From: a virus
Direction: 5' to 3' (one strand)
Virus record (IMG/VR): IMGVR_UViG_3300037010_003556
Location: 1 to 44,999 of that record
Length of the DNA stretch: 44,999 nucleotides
Below, one piece after another: positions 18,312 through 27,095 of the stretch. The position numbers and the translations under genes are program-made. A model generated the notes under the pieces. That model did no database searches and was not told where the DNA came from. It was given only the letters and a program-made list of their open reading frames with translations. Positions within the stretch are counted from its first letter, which is position 1. The number at the start of each line of letters is the position of its first letter.

Positions 18312-18737
18312 TTATCTTGCTTTGTAGGTAACATCTCTACCTAAATAATCGTAGACGAATCCTGCATCGACTTTCATTCCACCATACAAATAAGCAGCAA
18401 GTACTTCCTCTCCAAAAAGTTCTGGATTCTCCTCCATTACTTTTTCAAACTGCTGATCCATCATTGTAATCAAACTCATATAATGCTCAAAGCGTTGATT
18501 CAGGTTGATCGTATCATACTTAAATTTATGAGCACTCTCTGACATCAAATAAAAAAACAGATGTCGTTTAGCTCGATTCTTTAGCCAAAGAATACGCAAC
18601 GGATCATCTGTTGGAAGGCCAAATCCTGTCTCTCTTTTGGCATCTTCGATTGCATTTGTATAATCGTCTTCAGCCAATTTTGAAGACAAAGCTTTGACCT
18701 CTGCTTTTACCAGATCAACCATATCATCTGAGGTCAT
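18312..18737 (-). CDS. Head-tail connector (gp6-like) protein
   Basis: 141 residues, ATGA-overlapping the gene upstream. The sequence is mostly helical (DDMVDLVKAEVKALSSKLAE, then PLRILWLKNRAKRHLFFYLM), a pattern common in adaptor proteins of the HK97 gp6 / SPP1 gp15 type that sit beneath the portal. Gene order (after major capsid, before stopper and tail genes) supports it. Exact family unproven. Confidence 0.6.
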   Translation of the reverse strand: MTSDDMVDLVKAEVKALSSKLAEDDYTNAIEDAKRETGFGLPTDDPLRILWLKNRAKRHLFFYLMSESAHKFKYDTINLNQRFEHYMSLITMMDQQFEKVMEENPELFGEEVLAAYLYGGMKVDAGFVYDYLGRDVTYKAR

Positions 18738-18988
18738 TTTCGTTTTTTCCTGATTCTTTTGGTCGGTTCTGTCGTTTCCTCAATTACAACAGATTCAGGT
18801 GCTGAAGTTGTATCCTCATCGTACACAGGACTCCTGTCTTCATAAATAATTTTCAAATGGTTTGATCCACACTCGATTTCGGATACAACTTCATGAGGTA
18901 GAGGGGGATAAAGGATAGTCCCCCTCACATAGACTTTACCGGCCACTTTCAATGACGTAAGAAACTCACATTGTTTGATAGTAGCCAT
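18734..18988 (-). CDS. Small head-region protein
   Basis: 84 residues from the ATG at 18988 after AGAGGC, ten bases past the major capsid stop. It has a small beta-barrel look (CEFLTSLKVAGKVYVRGTIL, then PPLPHEVVSEIECGSNHLKI) and a charged tail ending TKRIRKKRK. Similar short proteins follow capsid genes in many phages. Function unknown. Confidence 0.65.
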   Translation of the reverse strand: MATIKQCEFLTSLKVAGKVYVRGTILYPPLPHEVVSEIECGSNHLKIIYEDRSPVYDEDTTSAPESVVIEETTEPTKRIRKKRK

Positions 18989-18998
18989 ACTGCCTCTT

Positions 18999-20246
18999 TT
19001 ACTCAACAGTCAGGATATAGACTGCATCGTTTTGGTACAGAACCGGAAGACCTTTGTCCTGCACCCGAATATACATGCCTTCGGGGTCCCAAGTTTGATT
19101 CACATCCGCCTTAATACCATAATGGCGATCCAGACCAAAAGGAGCACGTTTGAATTCAGCGATCTTCTGTCCTTCAACAGTCGAAGCAAACATGACGAAC
19201 TTATTGTCTGCAACGAAGTTCCGTCGCATAAAAACATAGTCTTCACCAGCACGATAGCTGTTTGAAGGAGCAGACGATAGGGTAATTGTATTGGTCTCAT
19301 TGGTGATTGCGGAGATGGTTCTGTCTTCATAGGTTCCAGCAGATACATCCACAAACCGAATGGGGCTTCCAGTAACGAAATCAGAAGCGTCTTCAACGGT
19401 AAAAGATGTGGTAGAACCACCAATAATAGCGCCAGTCAAATATGCCCGTGCTTCGAACTTTTCATCATAAATAACAAGATTGGGAATGTTCAGAAGACCG
19501 GAAATGACATTGGTATTTACACCAACAATGGGACTCTTTGTTCCACTAAACAAGGAACCATCACCAAACATGCTCTTCTGCAAAAGTTCACGGATGGTCT
19601 TGTCAGCAGCAAGATATTTCAAAACTTGTGTAGAACAAATGGCGTAATCTACATTTGCACCACACGCATCCGAAATAGCCTGCTTTGCATCCATAATATC
19701 ACCAAGGATATCAGGAGTTGTTCCAGTCCCCCACTTATAGTTCGAAGTTAGAGTAACCTGATGATTAGCAGGAATGCCATAATCAACACCCAATTTAGTA
19801 CCGCTTGCAACATTATAGTTGATGGCGCCATCAAAAAGCATTTTGGCAAACATCCACTCTTTCCTACGCATACAACGATAAGTCAGTCGAGCGGTTTCTT
19901 TTGCCAAAGTCGTTCTGGAGTCCTGATATTGCTGGACAGTTCCTGCCTGACGGAGATTATTCAAAAATTCTTCGTCAAAATACATCTTTTCTTTCCAATA
20001 AGCTGCTTCAGCCGAATGGGATGCAAGTCCAACAGGAGCCGTCTCAGGAGCAGGAGCACCTGGCGGAACAAAAGGAGTCATTCCACGAGTACCTTCTTGA
20101 GACTCCCATTTAATCGTATTGGATACAGCATCAGACTCCGGAAACAAATTCATCAAGAGAAGATTCGGAGGAGCCGTAAACTTCGTTACAAGCCCTTGAA
20201 GAACTTCAAGCCTCAGTTCAGGGATATCACTTTGTCCTCTTGGCAT
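18999..20246 (-). CDS. Major capsid protein (lambda gpE type)
   Basis: 415 residues from ATG at 20246 preceded by AAAGGTGGTGAG; a GTG two codons earlier is an alternative start. The opening MPRGQSDIPELRLEVLQG and then TAPPNLLLMNLFP matches the E-type (phage lambda) capsid family, in which the protein starts with a terminal arm followed by a helix-rich P-domain (here KEKMYFDEEFLNNLRQAGT and KETARLTYRCMRRKEWMFAKM). The gene is less AT-rich than the operon average, in line with high expression. Follows the decoration protein as in lambda (D then E). Confidence 0.95.
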   Translation of the reverse strand: MPRGQSDIPELRLEVLQGLVTKFTAPPNLLLMNLFPESDAVSNTIKWESQEGTRGMTPFVPPGAPAPETAPVGLASHSAEAAYWKEKMYFDEEFLNNLRQAGTVQQYQDSRTTLAKETARLTYRCMRRKEWMFAKMLFDGAINYNVASGTKLGVDYGIPANHQVTLTSNYKWGTGTTPDILGDIMDAKQAISDACGANVDYAICSTQVLKYLAADKTIRELLQKSMFGDGSLFSGTKSPIVGVNTNVISGLLNIPNLVIYDEKFEARAYLTGAIIGGSTTSFTVEDASDFVTGSPIRFVDVSAGTYEDRTISAITNETNTITLSSAPSNSYRAGEDYVFMRRNFVADNKFVMFASTVEGQKIAEFKRAPFGLDRHYGIKADVNQTWDPEGMYIRVQDKGLPVLYQNDAVYILTVE

Positions 20247-20264
20247 AGTCACTCACCACCTTTC

Positions 20265-20921
20265 TTATTTAATATAAGCATACTGACCAAGAACAGTAAT
20301 GCTCAGTGCAGACTTAGCAGCGGAATCCATGTTTTCCAAAGTAGCCTGATACAGCACACAATTACCAAGGATCATTGTTGTATTAGCTCGCCAAGCATTT
20401 GAACCTGTTCCAGTATCAACCGCCTTTTCAAGGATTCCAATAGGAGTACGATATCCTTCGGTCGCCAGATAAGCGAAATGGGCTGTCGTAAAAGCAGCAG
20501 TAGGAGCAGTAGTCACAGTAATAGTGGCTTTATTGGACGATCTGGAAATGGCAGTAATAGCTCCAAGATTTTGTGCAGCAGTTGCACTATCGATGACTAC
20601 AACATCATCGCCAACTTCAAATTTGTAGCTATCATCCACCGAAGTATAAAGATTAGCTTCACCGCTCACAGTATTGGAAACAAGATATGCCCTACCGGGT
20701 GCGACTTCATTACCAGTGATCGTGGCAGGATCATAGGGAATGAAAAACCCCTGTCGAACAACAGATGTAGAAGTGTTCATAGCCAAAATGGTTCCAGCAG
20801 GAACTACGCCAAACCCACCAGACAAAGTAACAGGAACCTTCAAAGCAGCTTCAGGATTCGAGTAATACAGAACTCGATAATCGGGGCTTTGAATTCCTCT
20901 TTTCATACGGGGAGAATCCAT
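20265..20921 (-). CDS. Capsid decoration/stabilisation protein (lambda gpD-like)
   Basis: 218 residues from ATG at 20921, after AAGGCGGTGA. Beta-rich, Gly/Ala/Thr-rich sequence with a lambda-D-like core: VTLSGGFGVVPAGTILAMNT near the N-terminus and WRANTTMILGNCVLYQATL near the C-terminus. It is larger than lambda D (110 residues), with an inserted central domain around EVGDDVVVIDSATAAQNLGA. It directly precedes the major capsid gene. It would bind at three-fold sites of the expanded shell. Confidence 0.8.
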   Translation of the reverse strand: MDSPRMKRGIQSPDYRVLYYSNPEAALKVPVTLSGGFGVVPAGTILAMNTSTSVVRQGFFIPYDPATITGNEVAPGRAYLVSNTVSGEANLYTSVDDSYKFEVGDDVVVIDSATAAQNLGAITAISRSSNKATITVTTAPTAAFTTAHFAYLATEGYRTPIGILEKAVDTGTGSNAWRANTTMILGNCVLYQATLENMDSAAKSALSITVLGQYAYIK

Positions 20922-20939
20922 AAAAATCACCGCCTTTCG

Positions 20940-22043
20940 TTATTTAATACCAGCCAACGCAGCAAGATCGGAAATGGTTTTCTCAACAGTTGCTTTCGTA
21001 GCATCATGAGAGAAACCTGTTCCAATTACTGGAGTTGAAGTCGGAATAAGTTTTTCCCAATCTTCAATCTCTGTATCAATTGCCTTCGAAAAACCTTCCT
21101 CATCAAACTTTCCATCCTTGACAAAGTCTGCATGAGAAACATGCTTCCGAACTTTAGGATACAAACTTTCATTTAGAGAAGATTCCGACAATTTGACCGT
21201 CCAAATGTTCTCCGCTCGAAGAGCAATTTCTCGTTCGGCACGGATAGCATCCTTTTTCTCCAATTCAAGAACCTTCGCTTCACTTGCCTGGAGTTTCTGA
21301 GATAGTTCGGCAATCAAAGTTTCCGTTTCTTGATTTTTTAGAGTGGTCTTGGACAGTTCCGCTTTAACCTCTTCCTGAATTTTTTGAATCAAATCAGGAT
21401 ATTTTTCTTTCAATTCAGTAATATCCATCGGTTTTTCAACCTCCTTTCCAACAACGGTTTCCTTAAAATTCAATTCTAATTCTCCATTAGATTTCGACAT
21501 TCCTGCAACAGTGGATGATGTATTGGAATCCCAACCAAACACACACACTGAAGCTTCACGATACAAAGATTTCCTAAAAATGGTACCCGGCCCCTTAAAC
21601 GAATACCCATTCACAGTAGTTTCAACATCCTCATCGATTCGTTCTACAGAAAGAGGGACAATTGAAATGCTTGATTGGAAAGGAAATCCTTGTTTGGACA
21701 ATGTTACAAACTCATTAGCGGTAGGTGTATCAACCAAAACAGTGGTTTCAGGATCAATGTAAACTCCATCATTCTGTATAACAGGTTTTCCAGAAAATCC
21801 AATTCTTCTGTAAATATCATGATCTTCTAAAATCGGAAATTTTTCTCCTTGCACATCAATACCAGAAAGATCAATTGCCAAATCACCCCAATACCAGTGT
21901 CCTTTGATAACCGATCCTGAATAAACTTTCATATTCAGTTTTACTTTTTTCTCAGGTTCAGTTTCTTGTACACTTGTTATTGCAAAACAACCGGGATCAG
22001 CGAAACACAATGCATTGGATGAAACTGTAATTTTTTTGTCCAT
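20940..22043 (-). CDS. Prohead maturation protease with fused scaffold
   Basis: 367 residues; ATG after GGGAGG. Residues 1-190 have the layout of phage prohead serine proteases: VIKGHWYWGDLAIDLSGIDV, LEDHD (His75 as candidate base) and PFQSSISIV (Ser124 or Ser125 as nucleophile). The remainder is a long coiled coil (about 205-265, KYPDLIQKIQEEVKAELS onward) typical of an internal scaffold, ending with a capsid-binding tail. The protease would cut the scaffold after assembly, including its own C-terminal part. Sits between portal and decoration protein, the usual place. Confidence 0.85.
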   Translation of the reverse strand: MDKKITVSSNALCFADPGCFAITSVQETEPEKKVKLNMKVYSGSVIKGHWYWGDLAIDLSGIDVQGEKFPILEDHDIYRRIGFSGKPVIQNDGVYIDPETTVLVDTPTANEFVTLSKQGFPFQSSISIVPLSVERIDEDVETTVNGYSFKGPGTIFRKSLYREASVCVFGWDSNTSSTVAGMSKSNGELELNFKETVVGKEVEKPMDITELKEKYPDLIQKIQEEVKAELSKTTLKNQETETLIAELSQKLQASEAKVLELEKKDAIRAEREIALRAENIWTVKLSESSLNESLYPKVRKHVSHADFVKDGKFDEEGFSKAIDTEIEDWEKLIPTSTPVIGTGFSHDATKATVEKTISDLAALAGIK

Positions 22044-22112
22044 AGCAATCCTCCCAAATTTTGGGAAACTTATAAATACTACAAAAAACTATGAAATTTG
22101 ACATTTGAAATC

Positions 22113-22142
22113 CATATACAATAAATATATATTTACTGTCAA
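22113..22142 (-). promoter_or_regulatory. Possible promoter for protease-decoration-capsid genes
   Basis: Minus strand TTGACA (22142-22137), 18-base spacer, TATATG (22118-22113), in the 102-base gap just after the portal stop. It would boost transcription of the capsid genes. Consensus -35, acceptable -10. Confidence 0.5.
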
Positions 22143-22145
22143 CTA

Positions 22146-23909
22146 TTATTTTTTAACCAATTTCTTTTTTGCTGGTTTGGTTTTAGTTTTTTCGACAGTG
22201 GATTGTTCTTGATCATTTTCAGAAGTGGATTGTTCTTGATCATTTTCAGAAGTGGATTGTTCTTGATCATTTTGATCCGCTGGTTTGGTTTTAGTTTTTT
22301 CAACAGTGGATTGTTCTTCATTATTTCCAGGAGTGGATTGTTCTTGATCATTTTGATCCGCTGTTTGTGTTTTATCTTTTGGATTATCTACCGATGCAGC
22401 AGCAAAGTCAGCTTCAATCAAAAGATCGGGATAACGTGCATCCTCTGTAGCTTTTTTCAATCTCAAATATCCATATCCACCAATTCCAAGTCTTCTTGCA
22501 ATTTCAGAATTTGGAATACCGAGAGATGCGGACATATTTCCATGTTTTACACCGAGTAATGCTTTAGCACGAGTTTCAAGGTCAACAGTTTCAGAAATTG
22601 GGAAAGAAATCCCAATTAAAAATTCTGGTTTTCTTTTTACCTTCTTGAAAATAGGTTCTTTCTTGTTATTAAAATCCACTGCTTCTTTTACAGCAAAAAC
22701 TTCAGGAAATTTTGTGAGTTTGGATTTCAAAAAGAAAATATTTCCCCAAAACTCATGTCGCAAAAATCTTTCAAAGTATGCTACTTCATCTGAAGTTCTA
22801 TCGGACATCGGTCCACGAGATGCTTTTACAGATGCGTATGTTCCTGATGATGTTCCTGTTAAAATATCCTCTGGTTCATTCAATCCTGACGCAATCATTT
22901 GCATAATATCAGTATCGGTATTGGATATTGCTGGCAAGGTTGGAGATTTTACATCAACTTTAATACCAGGAGGAAGGATAAGAGAACCTCCAGGTGTTTT
23001 CTTTGCTAAAATTCCAGTTTTCTTTCTTTCTTCATCAGATAAAGCTGCCCATTGTTTGAATGATTTTATATCCTCAAAATTAAATATCCATAAATAACTT
23101 CCAGCAGATTTTTTGTGATCAATTTCAAATTTTTTGAGATTTTCGTAATGATTCATCCATTCTAATGTAGTTCTCAAAAATGAAAAATTTCTTTTTTGGA
23201 CAAATCCTCTGTTCCAGGAAATAATAAAACGAAAATATCCTCCAAACTGTTTAAATTTTTTGTTTTTGTCTTTGCAATAATCTCCATTAGAATCATCCCA
23301 ATATGCACTATTTTTTGCTATAGAAATAAGTTCAGGATAACGTGCGATATTTATACTTGGAATTTGGACATATTTTTTGTTGGAAAATATGGATTCTTCT
23401 GAGGACATTTCAATGTTGTAAAATAGAGGGAAGTGTGTCTTAGTTGGATGAAAAATAATTCCAGAATCATCTGATCCACAACCTTTTATGGTTCCAGGAT
23501 CAATGAAATCAACTTCGATGAATCCATCAGTATGGCAGGATAAACAAAGGAAAAGCTCTCCTTCAATGTTTGCTCGTCCAACAAAGGACGGCCATAAACT
23601 ATAAAGTTTATTTCTTGGATCATACTCAATTTCTTCAATCACCTCCTGAATATCTTTAATATCAGACGTTACACCAAAATCAAATCCGGTTAATCGTCCA
23701 ACCAATCCTCGTACAGAAGTATTCATCTGAGGATTTTTACAGAATTTCTTCCAACACTCATCTTGTAGTGTGCTTCGAGATTCAGAATCATCTGTTCCAC
23801 TACGGTCAATCATGCTGAATCCATCAGGATCAGATTCATAACCATCTGTGGAGTATTGCCAGGGCATGGAAAACTCTTGCGGGGATAGTTCATTAAATTC
23901 TTCAGTCAT
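22146..23909 (-). CDS. Portal protein
   Basis: 587 residues, ATG after GAGAGG. It follows the large terminase and precedes the protease. Portal-like traits: an N-terminal MNTSVRGLVGRLTGFDFGVT segment, a hydrophobic/aromatic core with WDDSNGDYCKDK loop, FRFIISWNRGFVQKRNFSF, and DIMQMIASGLNEPEDILTG followed by GTYASVKASRGPMSDRTSDE, which is the conserved region seen in lambda-like portals of large size. The last 85 residues are a low-complexity tail of repeated DQNDQEQST / ENDQEQST units ending in a Lys-rich segment; this is not part of the normal portal fold. Confidence 0.88.
   Translation of the reverse strand: MTEEFNELSPQEFSMPWQYSTDGYESDPDGFSMIDRSGTDDSESRSTLQDECWKKFCKNPQMNTSVRGLVGRLTGFDFGVTSDIKDIQEVIEEIEYDPRNKLYSLWPSFVGRANIEGELFLCLSCHTDGFIEVDFIDPGTIKGCGSDDSGIIFHPTKTHFPLFYNIEMSSEESIFSNKKYVQIPSINIARYPELISIAKNSAYWDDSNGDYCKDKNKKFKQFGGYFRFIISWNRGFVQKRNFSFLRTTLEWMNHYENLKKFEIDHKKSAGSYLWIFNFEDIKSFKQWAALSDEERKKTGILAKKTPGGSLILPPGIKVDVKSPTLPAISNTDTDIMQMIASGLNEPEDILTGTSSGTYASVKASRGPMSDRTSDEVAYFERFLRHEFWGNIFFLKSKLTKFPEVFAVKEAVDFNNKKEPIFKKVKRKPEFLIGISFPISETVDLETRAKALLGVKHGNMSASLGIPNSEIARRLGIGGYGYLRLKKATEDARYPDLLIEADFAAASVDNPKDKTQTADQNDQEQSTPGNNEEQSTVEKTKTKPADQNDQEQSTSENDQEQSTSENDQEQSTVEKTKTKPAKKKLVKK
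22149..22375 (-). repeat. Tandem coding repeat in portal C-terminus
   Basis: Units of the pattern NDQEQST or ENDQEQST recur within the last 80 codons, interleaved with two copies of VEKTKTKPA. At DNA level the unit is close to TGGATTGTTCTTGATCATTT (plus strand). Such arrays expand and contract easily. Confidence 0.75.
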
Positions 23910-23933
23910 ATTAACCTCTCACTTTTAGGATTT

Positions 23934-23958
23934 CTTTTCCTATGTTTTTTAGGAAAAG
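23934..23958. repeat. Hairpin between terminase and portal genes
   Basis: CTTTTCCTA, 7-base T-rich loop, TAGGAAAAG: a 9-bp perfect stem in the gap between the large terminase stop and the portal start. On the minus strand it is not followed by a U-run, so it may modulate rather than end transcription. Confidence 0.55.
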
Positions 23959-23983
23959 TCAAGGGATTTGAAAAAAAAATAAT

Positions 23984-25927
23984 TCAATAGGTTCCGTATC
24001 CAGATTCTCCTTTATAAAAAGCTCCAAAATCCTTCTCATTTAGTTTTCGTCTTCGAAAATGATCAGAAGTTATGTTTCGTCCTCCATACAAACACCATAT
24101 CAAAGAAAAAATGGTATCATCCTGTACTCCATGAGAATCCTTTTTCTCTGGACTTCCAAACCATTTTTTATTTTGATCGTGATCAAACATCAAAAGTTCT
24201 TCCCTCAAAATATCATCCCCTTTTGTTCCTGGAACAAAAACCTTTGGTGATTTAAATCGTCCTTGTTGGATAGCAATAAAAAGTTCTTTGAAAGCCTCCC
24301 TCTGTTTATCGTAGGTTGGAAATACTGGTTCAAACAAAATTCCTTTTTCCTCTCCCCAATTCACCATATCCCAGGAACCATATCGTTCACTACACAGAAC
24401 GTCTATTCCATCCAACGCCCAGTTTATCTCTTCCAAATAATCCTTTGCAAGGTCAAGAGAATTATCAGGAACAGCAAATATTCCAACCACAAAATAAATA
24501 TAACGTGGATTCAATAAATCCATGCTTGCGACGATATGTGGATTTTCTTTGCTATTGATCAATCCCTTAGCAACCACTGTAACGACACTACGAGCCCGAA
24601 TATGCTTTGCAAATGGATCAGCCATATCGAGACCTGCCAAAAGAGCAAAGTCTGTTTTAAACACGTCTGAGAGAGTCAGAAGATCATCTAAACGCATGGG
24701 CCTCGGTTGCCTGAAATCGTCACAAAGACGATATAATTTATCCATTGGATTTAAACGAGCTTCGCAATTTTTAATTTTGTTTTGAAATATAGAAATAGTT
24801 TTGTTTTGATTGGATATATCCATTATCTTGTTTTGAAGATCGGATATGGCTGTCATTGCCTCTTTTCTATCCTGAAGTATGGATACAACAGTTTCATGAT
24901 TGAATTCATATCCATCCGCACCAATGAAACCTATTTCATCCACCATTTCGTCAGAAAAAACCTTTTGTCCTCCTGCTTCCCAAAGATTTTGGAAATATCT
25001 TTCAAATTCTCCAAATGGAAATTTAGATCGATAATCCTCCAATTGGTCTTGATCCATATTTGGGTTCCAATAATCTTCCTGTAATCCTCTCAAACTACAT
25101 CGATAGGAAAAATAAACTGTCTTGGTTGTTTGTGCTAACCATCCAGTATAAAGTTTGTAGAGGATATGATCTTTGGTGGATACAGTGGAGTCGATTACAC
25201 CAAGAGCATTCGGAATATTACGGATAGAGCCATCAAGTTGGATGAAAAACTTTGGATTTTTCATATCAAAGATTTCTGAAAATGTGTATCCTGTAATGTT
25301 GGATACAATACCAGAAAAGGAGGATATAGATCGAACAATGCTTTTTATATTTCCATTGGAATCAGTAAGACGAAATTCTTTTTCTTGAATGTTCTTTTGT
25401 CCACCAATCATATCCAACAACATTGGAGAATTAAGGATAATATCCCGCATAATATCAAAGTGGACAAACTTGACCTGATCCCTGGAATTTGCTCCAAGCA
25501 TAATCTGTTGACGAGGCCAATTAAAAAACTTCCAAAGTTGGATAAGACACGCTACGAGACTTTTGGCCTCTCCTCTTTCCCAACACAAAATTATCAGACG
25601 ATACCTAAATCGTCCTTTTTCCATCTGAAGAGGTTCACGAAGAGCTTCTTTAATTTTTGTCCAAAAGAAATGTGGACTCCGTCCAGTTTTTGGATTTGGA
25701 GTTTTTGGAAGATTTCTAAGAGGACTCCAAATAGCAGAATCAAATCCTTCTTGGTAAATTGGAATATAAACAAAATCTTCACACCATTTTACAAATCCTT
25801 CCCATCCATTTCTGTAGGATGCAATTCTCGAAGCAGAAATTTCATTGGATAAATCCTTTGAAAACGTTTTATTGGATAAATCATCATTTATGTTGTCCTT
25901 AGACTTTCGCTTCAAGAGCCTGGACAT
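23984..25927 (-). CDS. terL: Terminase large subunit
   Basis: 647 residues from ATG at 25927 (AGGGAGG upstream); it overlaps the preceding gene by 29 bases. The N-terminal ATPase domain has LIILCWERGEAKSLVACLIQ at 111-130, an unusual Walker A (GEAKS in place of GxGKS), and IMLGANSRDQVKFVHFDIM after it, a typical terminase adenine/coupling region. The C-terminal RNase H-like nuclease shows LLAGLDMADPFAKHIRARSV (first acidic residue pair), LCSERYGSWDMVNWGEEKG (second) and HGVQDDTIFSLIWCLY (final DD). It packages DNA with the portal and cuts the concatemer. Confidence 0.93.
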   Translation of the reverse strand: MSRLLKRKSKDNINDDLSNKTFSKDLSNEISASRIASYRNGWEGFVKWCEDFVYIPIYQEGFDSAIWSPLRNLPKTPNPKTGRSPHFFWTKIKEALREPLQMEKGRFRYRLIILCWERGEAKSLVACLIQLWKFFNWPRQQIMLGANSRDQVKFVHFDIMRDIILNSPMLLDMIGGQKNIQEKEFRLTDSNGNIKSIVRSISSFSGIVSNITGYTFSEIFDMKNPKFFIQLDGSIRNIPNALGVIDSTVSTKDHILYKLYTGWLAQTTKTVYFSYRCSLRGLQEDYWNPNMDQDQLEDYRSKFPFGEFERYFQNLWEAGGQKVFSDEMVDEIGFIGADGYEFNHETVVSILQDRKEAMTAISDLQNKIMDISNQNKTISIFQNKIKNCEARLNPMDKLYRLCDDFRQPRPMRLDDLLTLSDVFKTDFALLAGLDMADPFAKHIRARSVVTVVAKGLINSKENPHIVASMDLLNPRYIYFVVGIFAVPDNSLDLAKDYLEEINWALDGIDVLCSERYGSWDMVNWGEEKGILFEPVFPTYDKQREAFKELFIAIQQGRFKSPKVFVPGTKGDDILREELLMFDHDQNKKWFGSPEKKDSHGVQDDTIFSLIWCLYGGRNITSDHFRRRKLNEKDFGAFYKGESGYGTY

Positions 25928-26450
25928 TGGCGCCTCCCTCAATCACTTCGTAGTACGATTTGCCATTAAAAAATCCAACTTGTTTCAGAGGACGAATTTG
26001 ATCTGGTTTGGATACATCAAAACCTATGGCTCTCCATGTTCTCTCGATTGCTTGGATAGTATCACGAATTTCCTTGAAAAGAGGAGTAATCTTGATGTCT
26101 CCACGACTTGAAAATGTGGTTACATCAACAGCGGCAAATTCGGCCATTTTCAATCGACAAAGAATTTTGTACAAGGGGATTAGGTGCAGGCCAATTCTAT
26201 ATGCAACGTCTTCTGTCATCTCCTTTGGATAATTGCGTAGCAACATATCCAACACAGAAGACATATATTCGTATATAACCTCACATTTGTTCAATTGATC
26301 GTTCTCAGACAAAAATTTGCATATAGAAGAACAGCCACATTTCTCTGGATCGCATGGATTTACAGCATTCCAATAAATCATCTCTCGGATGACTGTTTCT
26401 CCATTCTTTACTGTTCCGCCTATTCGTTTTTTTGCAACAATGTCTTTCAT
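25899..26450 (-). CDS. Putative terminase small subunit
   Basis: 183 residues, ATG after AGAGGA. First gene of the late operon, directly upstream and overlapping the large terminase, hence the small-subunit candidate. It has a CDPEKCGCSSIC cysteine cluster at about 34-45, a helix-rich middle (MLLRNYPKEMTEDVAYRIGL) and a helical region near DTIQAIERTWRAIGFDV, plausible for oligomerisation. A classical N-terminal helix-turn-helix is not obvious. It would recognise the packaging site. Confidence 0.6.
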   Translation of the reverse strand: MKDIVAKKRIGGTVKNGETVIREMIYWNAVNPCDPEKCGCSSICKFLSENDQLNKCEVIYEYMSSVLDMLLRNYPKEMTEDVAYRIGLHLIPLYKILCRLKMAEFAAVDVTTFSSRGDIKITPLFKEIRDTIQAIERTWRAIGFDVSKPDQIRPLKQVGFFNGKSYYEVIEGGANVQALEAKV

Positions 26451-26515
26451 GTGGACAAATCCTCTTTTAGGTTGAAATTATGAAAAATTTTTGGAATTTC
26501 CCATAATTTTAGTAC

Positions 26516-26544
26516 AAAATATACAGATTTTATGAAAAAGTCAA
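26516..26544 (-). promoter_or_regulatory. Late-operon promoter (TTGACT-17-TATTTT)
   Basis: Minus strand TTGACT (26544-26539), 17-base spacer, TATTTT (26521-26516), located 66 bases upstream of the first terminase gene. The same architecture occurs at 27891-27919 and (plus strand) 34840-34868, which argues against chance. It should drive the whole structural operon. Confidence 0.7.
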
Positions 26545-26872
26545 AGGATTTTCGATTTTTTCATCAAAATCCATGAAAAAAGGACAAATTTAATTAAAAT
26601 TAGTGGATTTATCCAATAAAATTTAATTGGATAAATCAAAAGTTGGATAAATATTTTATTGGATAAACAAATTTCATTGAAAAAAACAATTTATTATACA
26701 ATCGTTGGATAAATATTTTGTTGGATAAATCAAAGTTGGATAAATATTTTGTTGGATAATTGGATAAATAAAATATTTATCCAACAGAATTTTGTTGGAT
26801 AGTTGAGTAAACAAATTTTGTTGGATAAAACAAATTATTTCCATATTTATCCAACTTGGTTCGAGATACCCA

Positions 26873-26912
26873 GTTTTTGGTCCGAAAACTGATTCAGGAA
26901 TAGCTCTAAAAC
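26873..26912 (-). other. Solitary element resembling a type II CRISPR repeat
   Basis: On the minus strand the element begins GTTTTAGAGCTAT, identical to the first 13 bases of the common type II-A repeat, and ends GGACCAAAAAC, close to the repeat's GGTCCCAAAAC end; total 40 bases versus the usual 36. There is only one copy and no spacer array. A 7-bp hairpin (CAGTTTT/AAAACTG) lies at one end. It could be a solitary repeat unit expressed as RNA, or coincidence. Confidence 0.35.
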
Positions 26913-27021
26913 TAACTGAGAGCCTCAAGGATCAAAATTATCATGGTGGGGAAGAGAATCACACCAGATCAGATATGATTTTGCTTATTCGGCCTATCCA
27001 CGGCCTTAAAATCGATCTTTA

Positions 27022-27051
27022 ATACGCACGTGCGCGTGCGCACGTGCGTAT
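27022..27051. repeat. Alternating purine-pyrimidine palindrome (Z-DNA-prone)
   Basis: ATACGCACGTGCGC, GT, GCGCACGTGCGTAT: a 14-bp-arm perfect inverted repeat of alternating purines and pyrimidines, followed to 27088 by further CG/CA repeats (TGCGCACGCAC, CGCACGCGCG). It is a GC-rich island in otherwise extremely AT-rich surroundings. Confidence 0.8.
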
Positions 27052-27095
27052 GAGAACTCGTGCGCACGCACAAGTACTCGCACGCGCGTTTTTTA

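Noticed and set aside
26850-26900. tRNA-like T-loop (GGTTCGAGA)
   Set aside because: The flanking bases do not form the 5-bp T-stem and no acceptor or anticodon arm is present.
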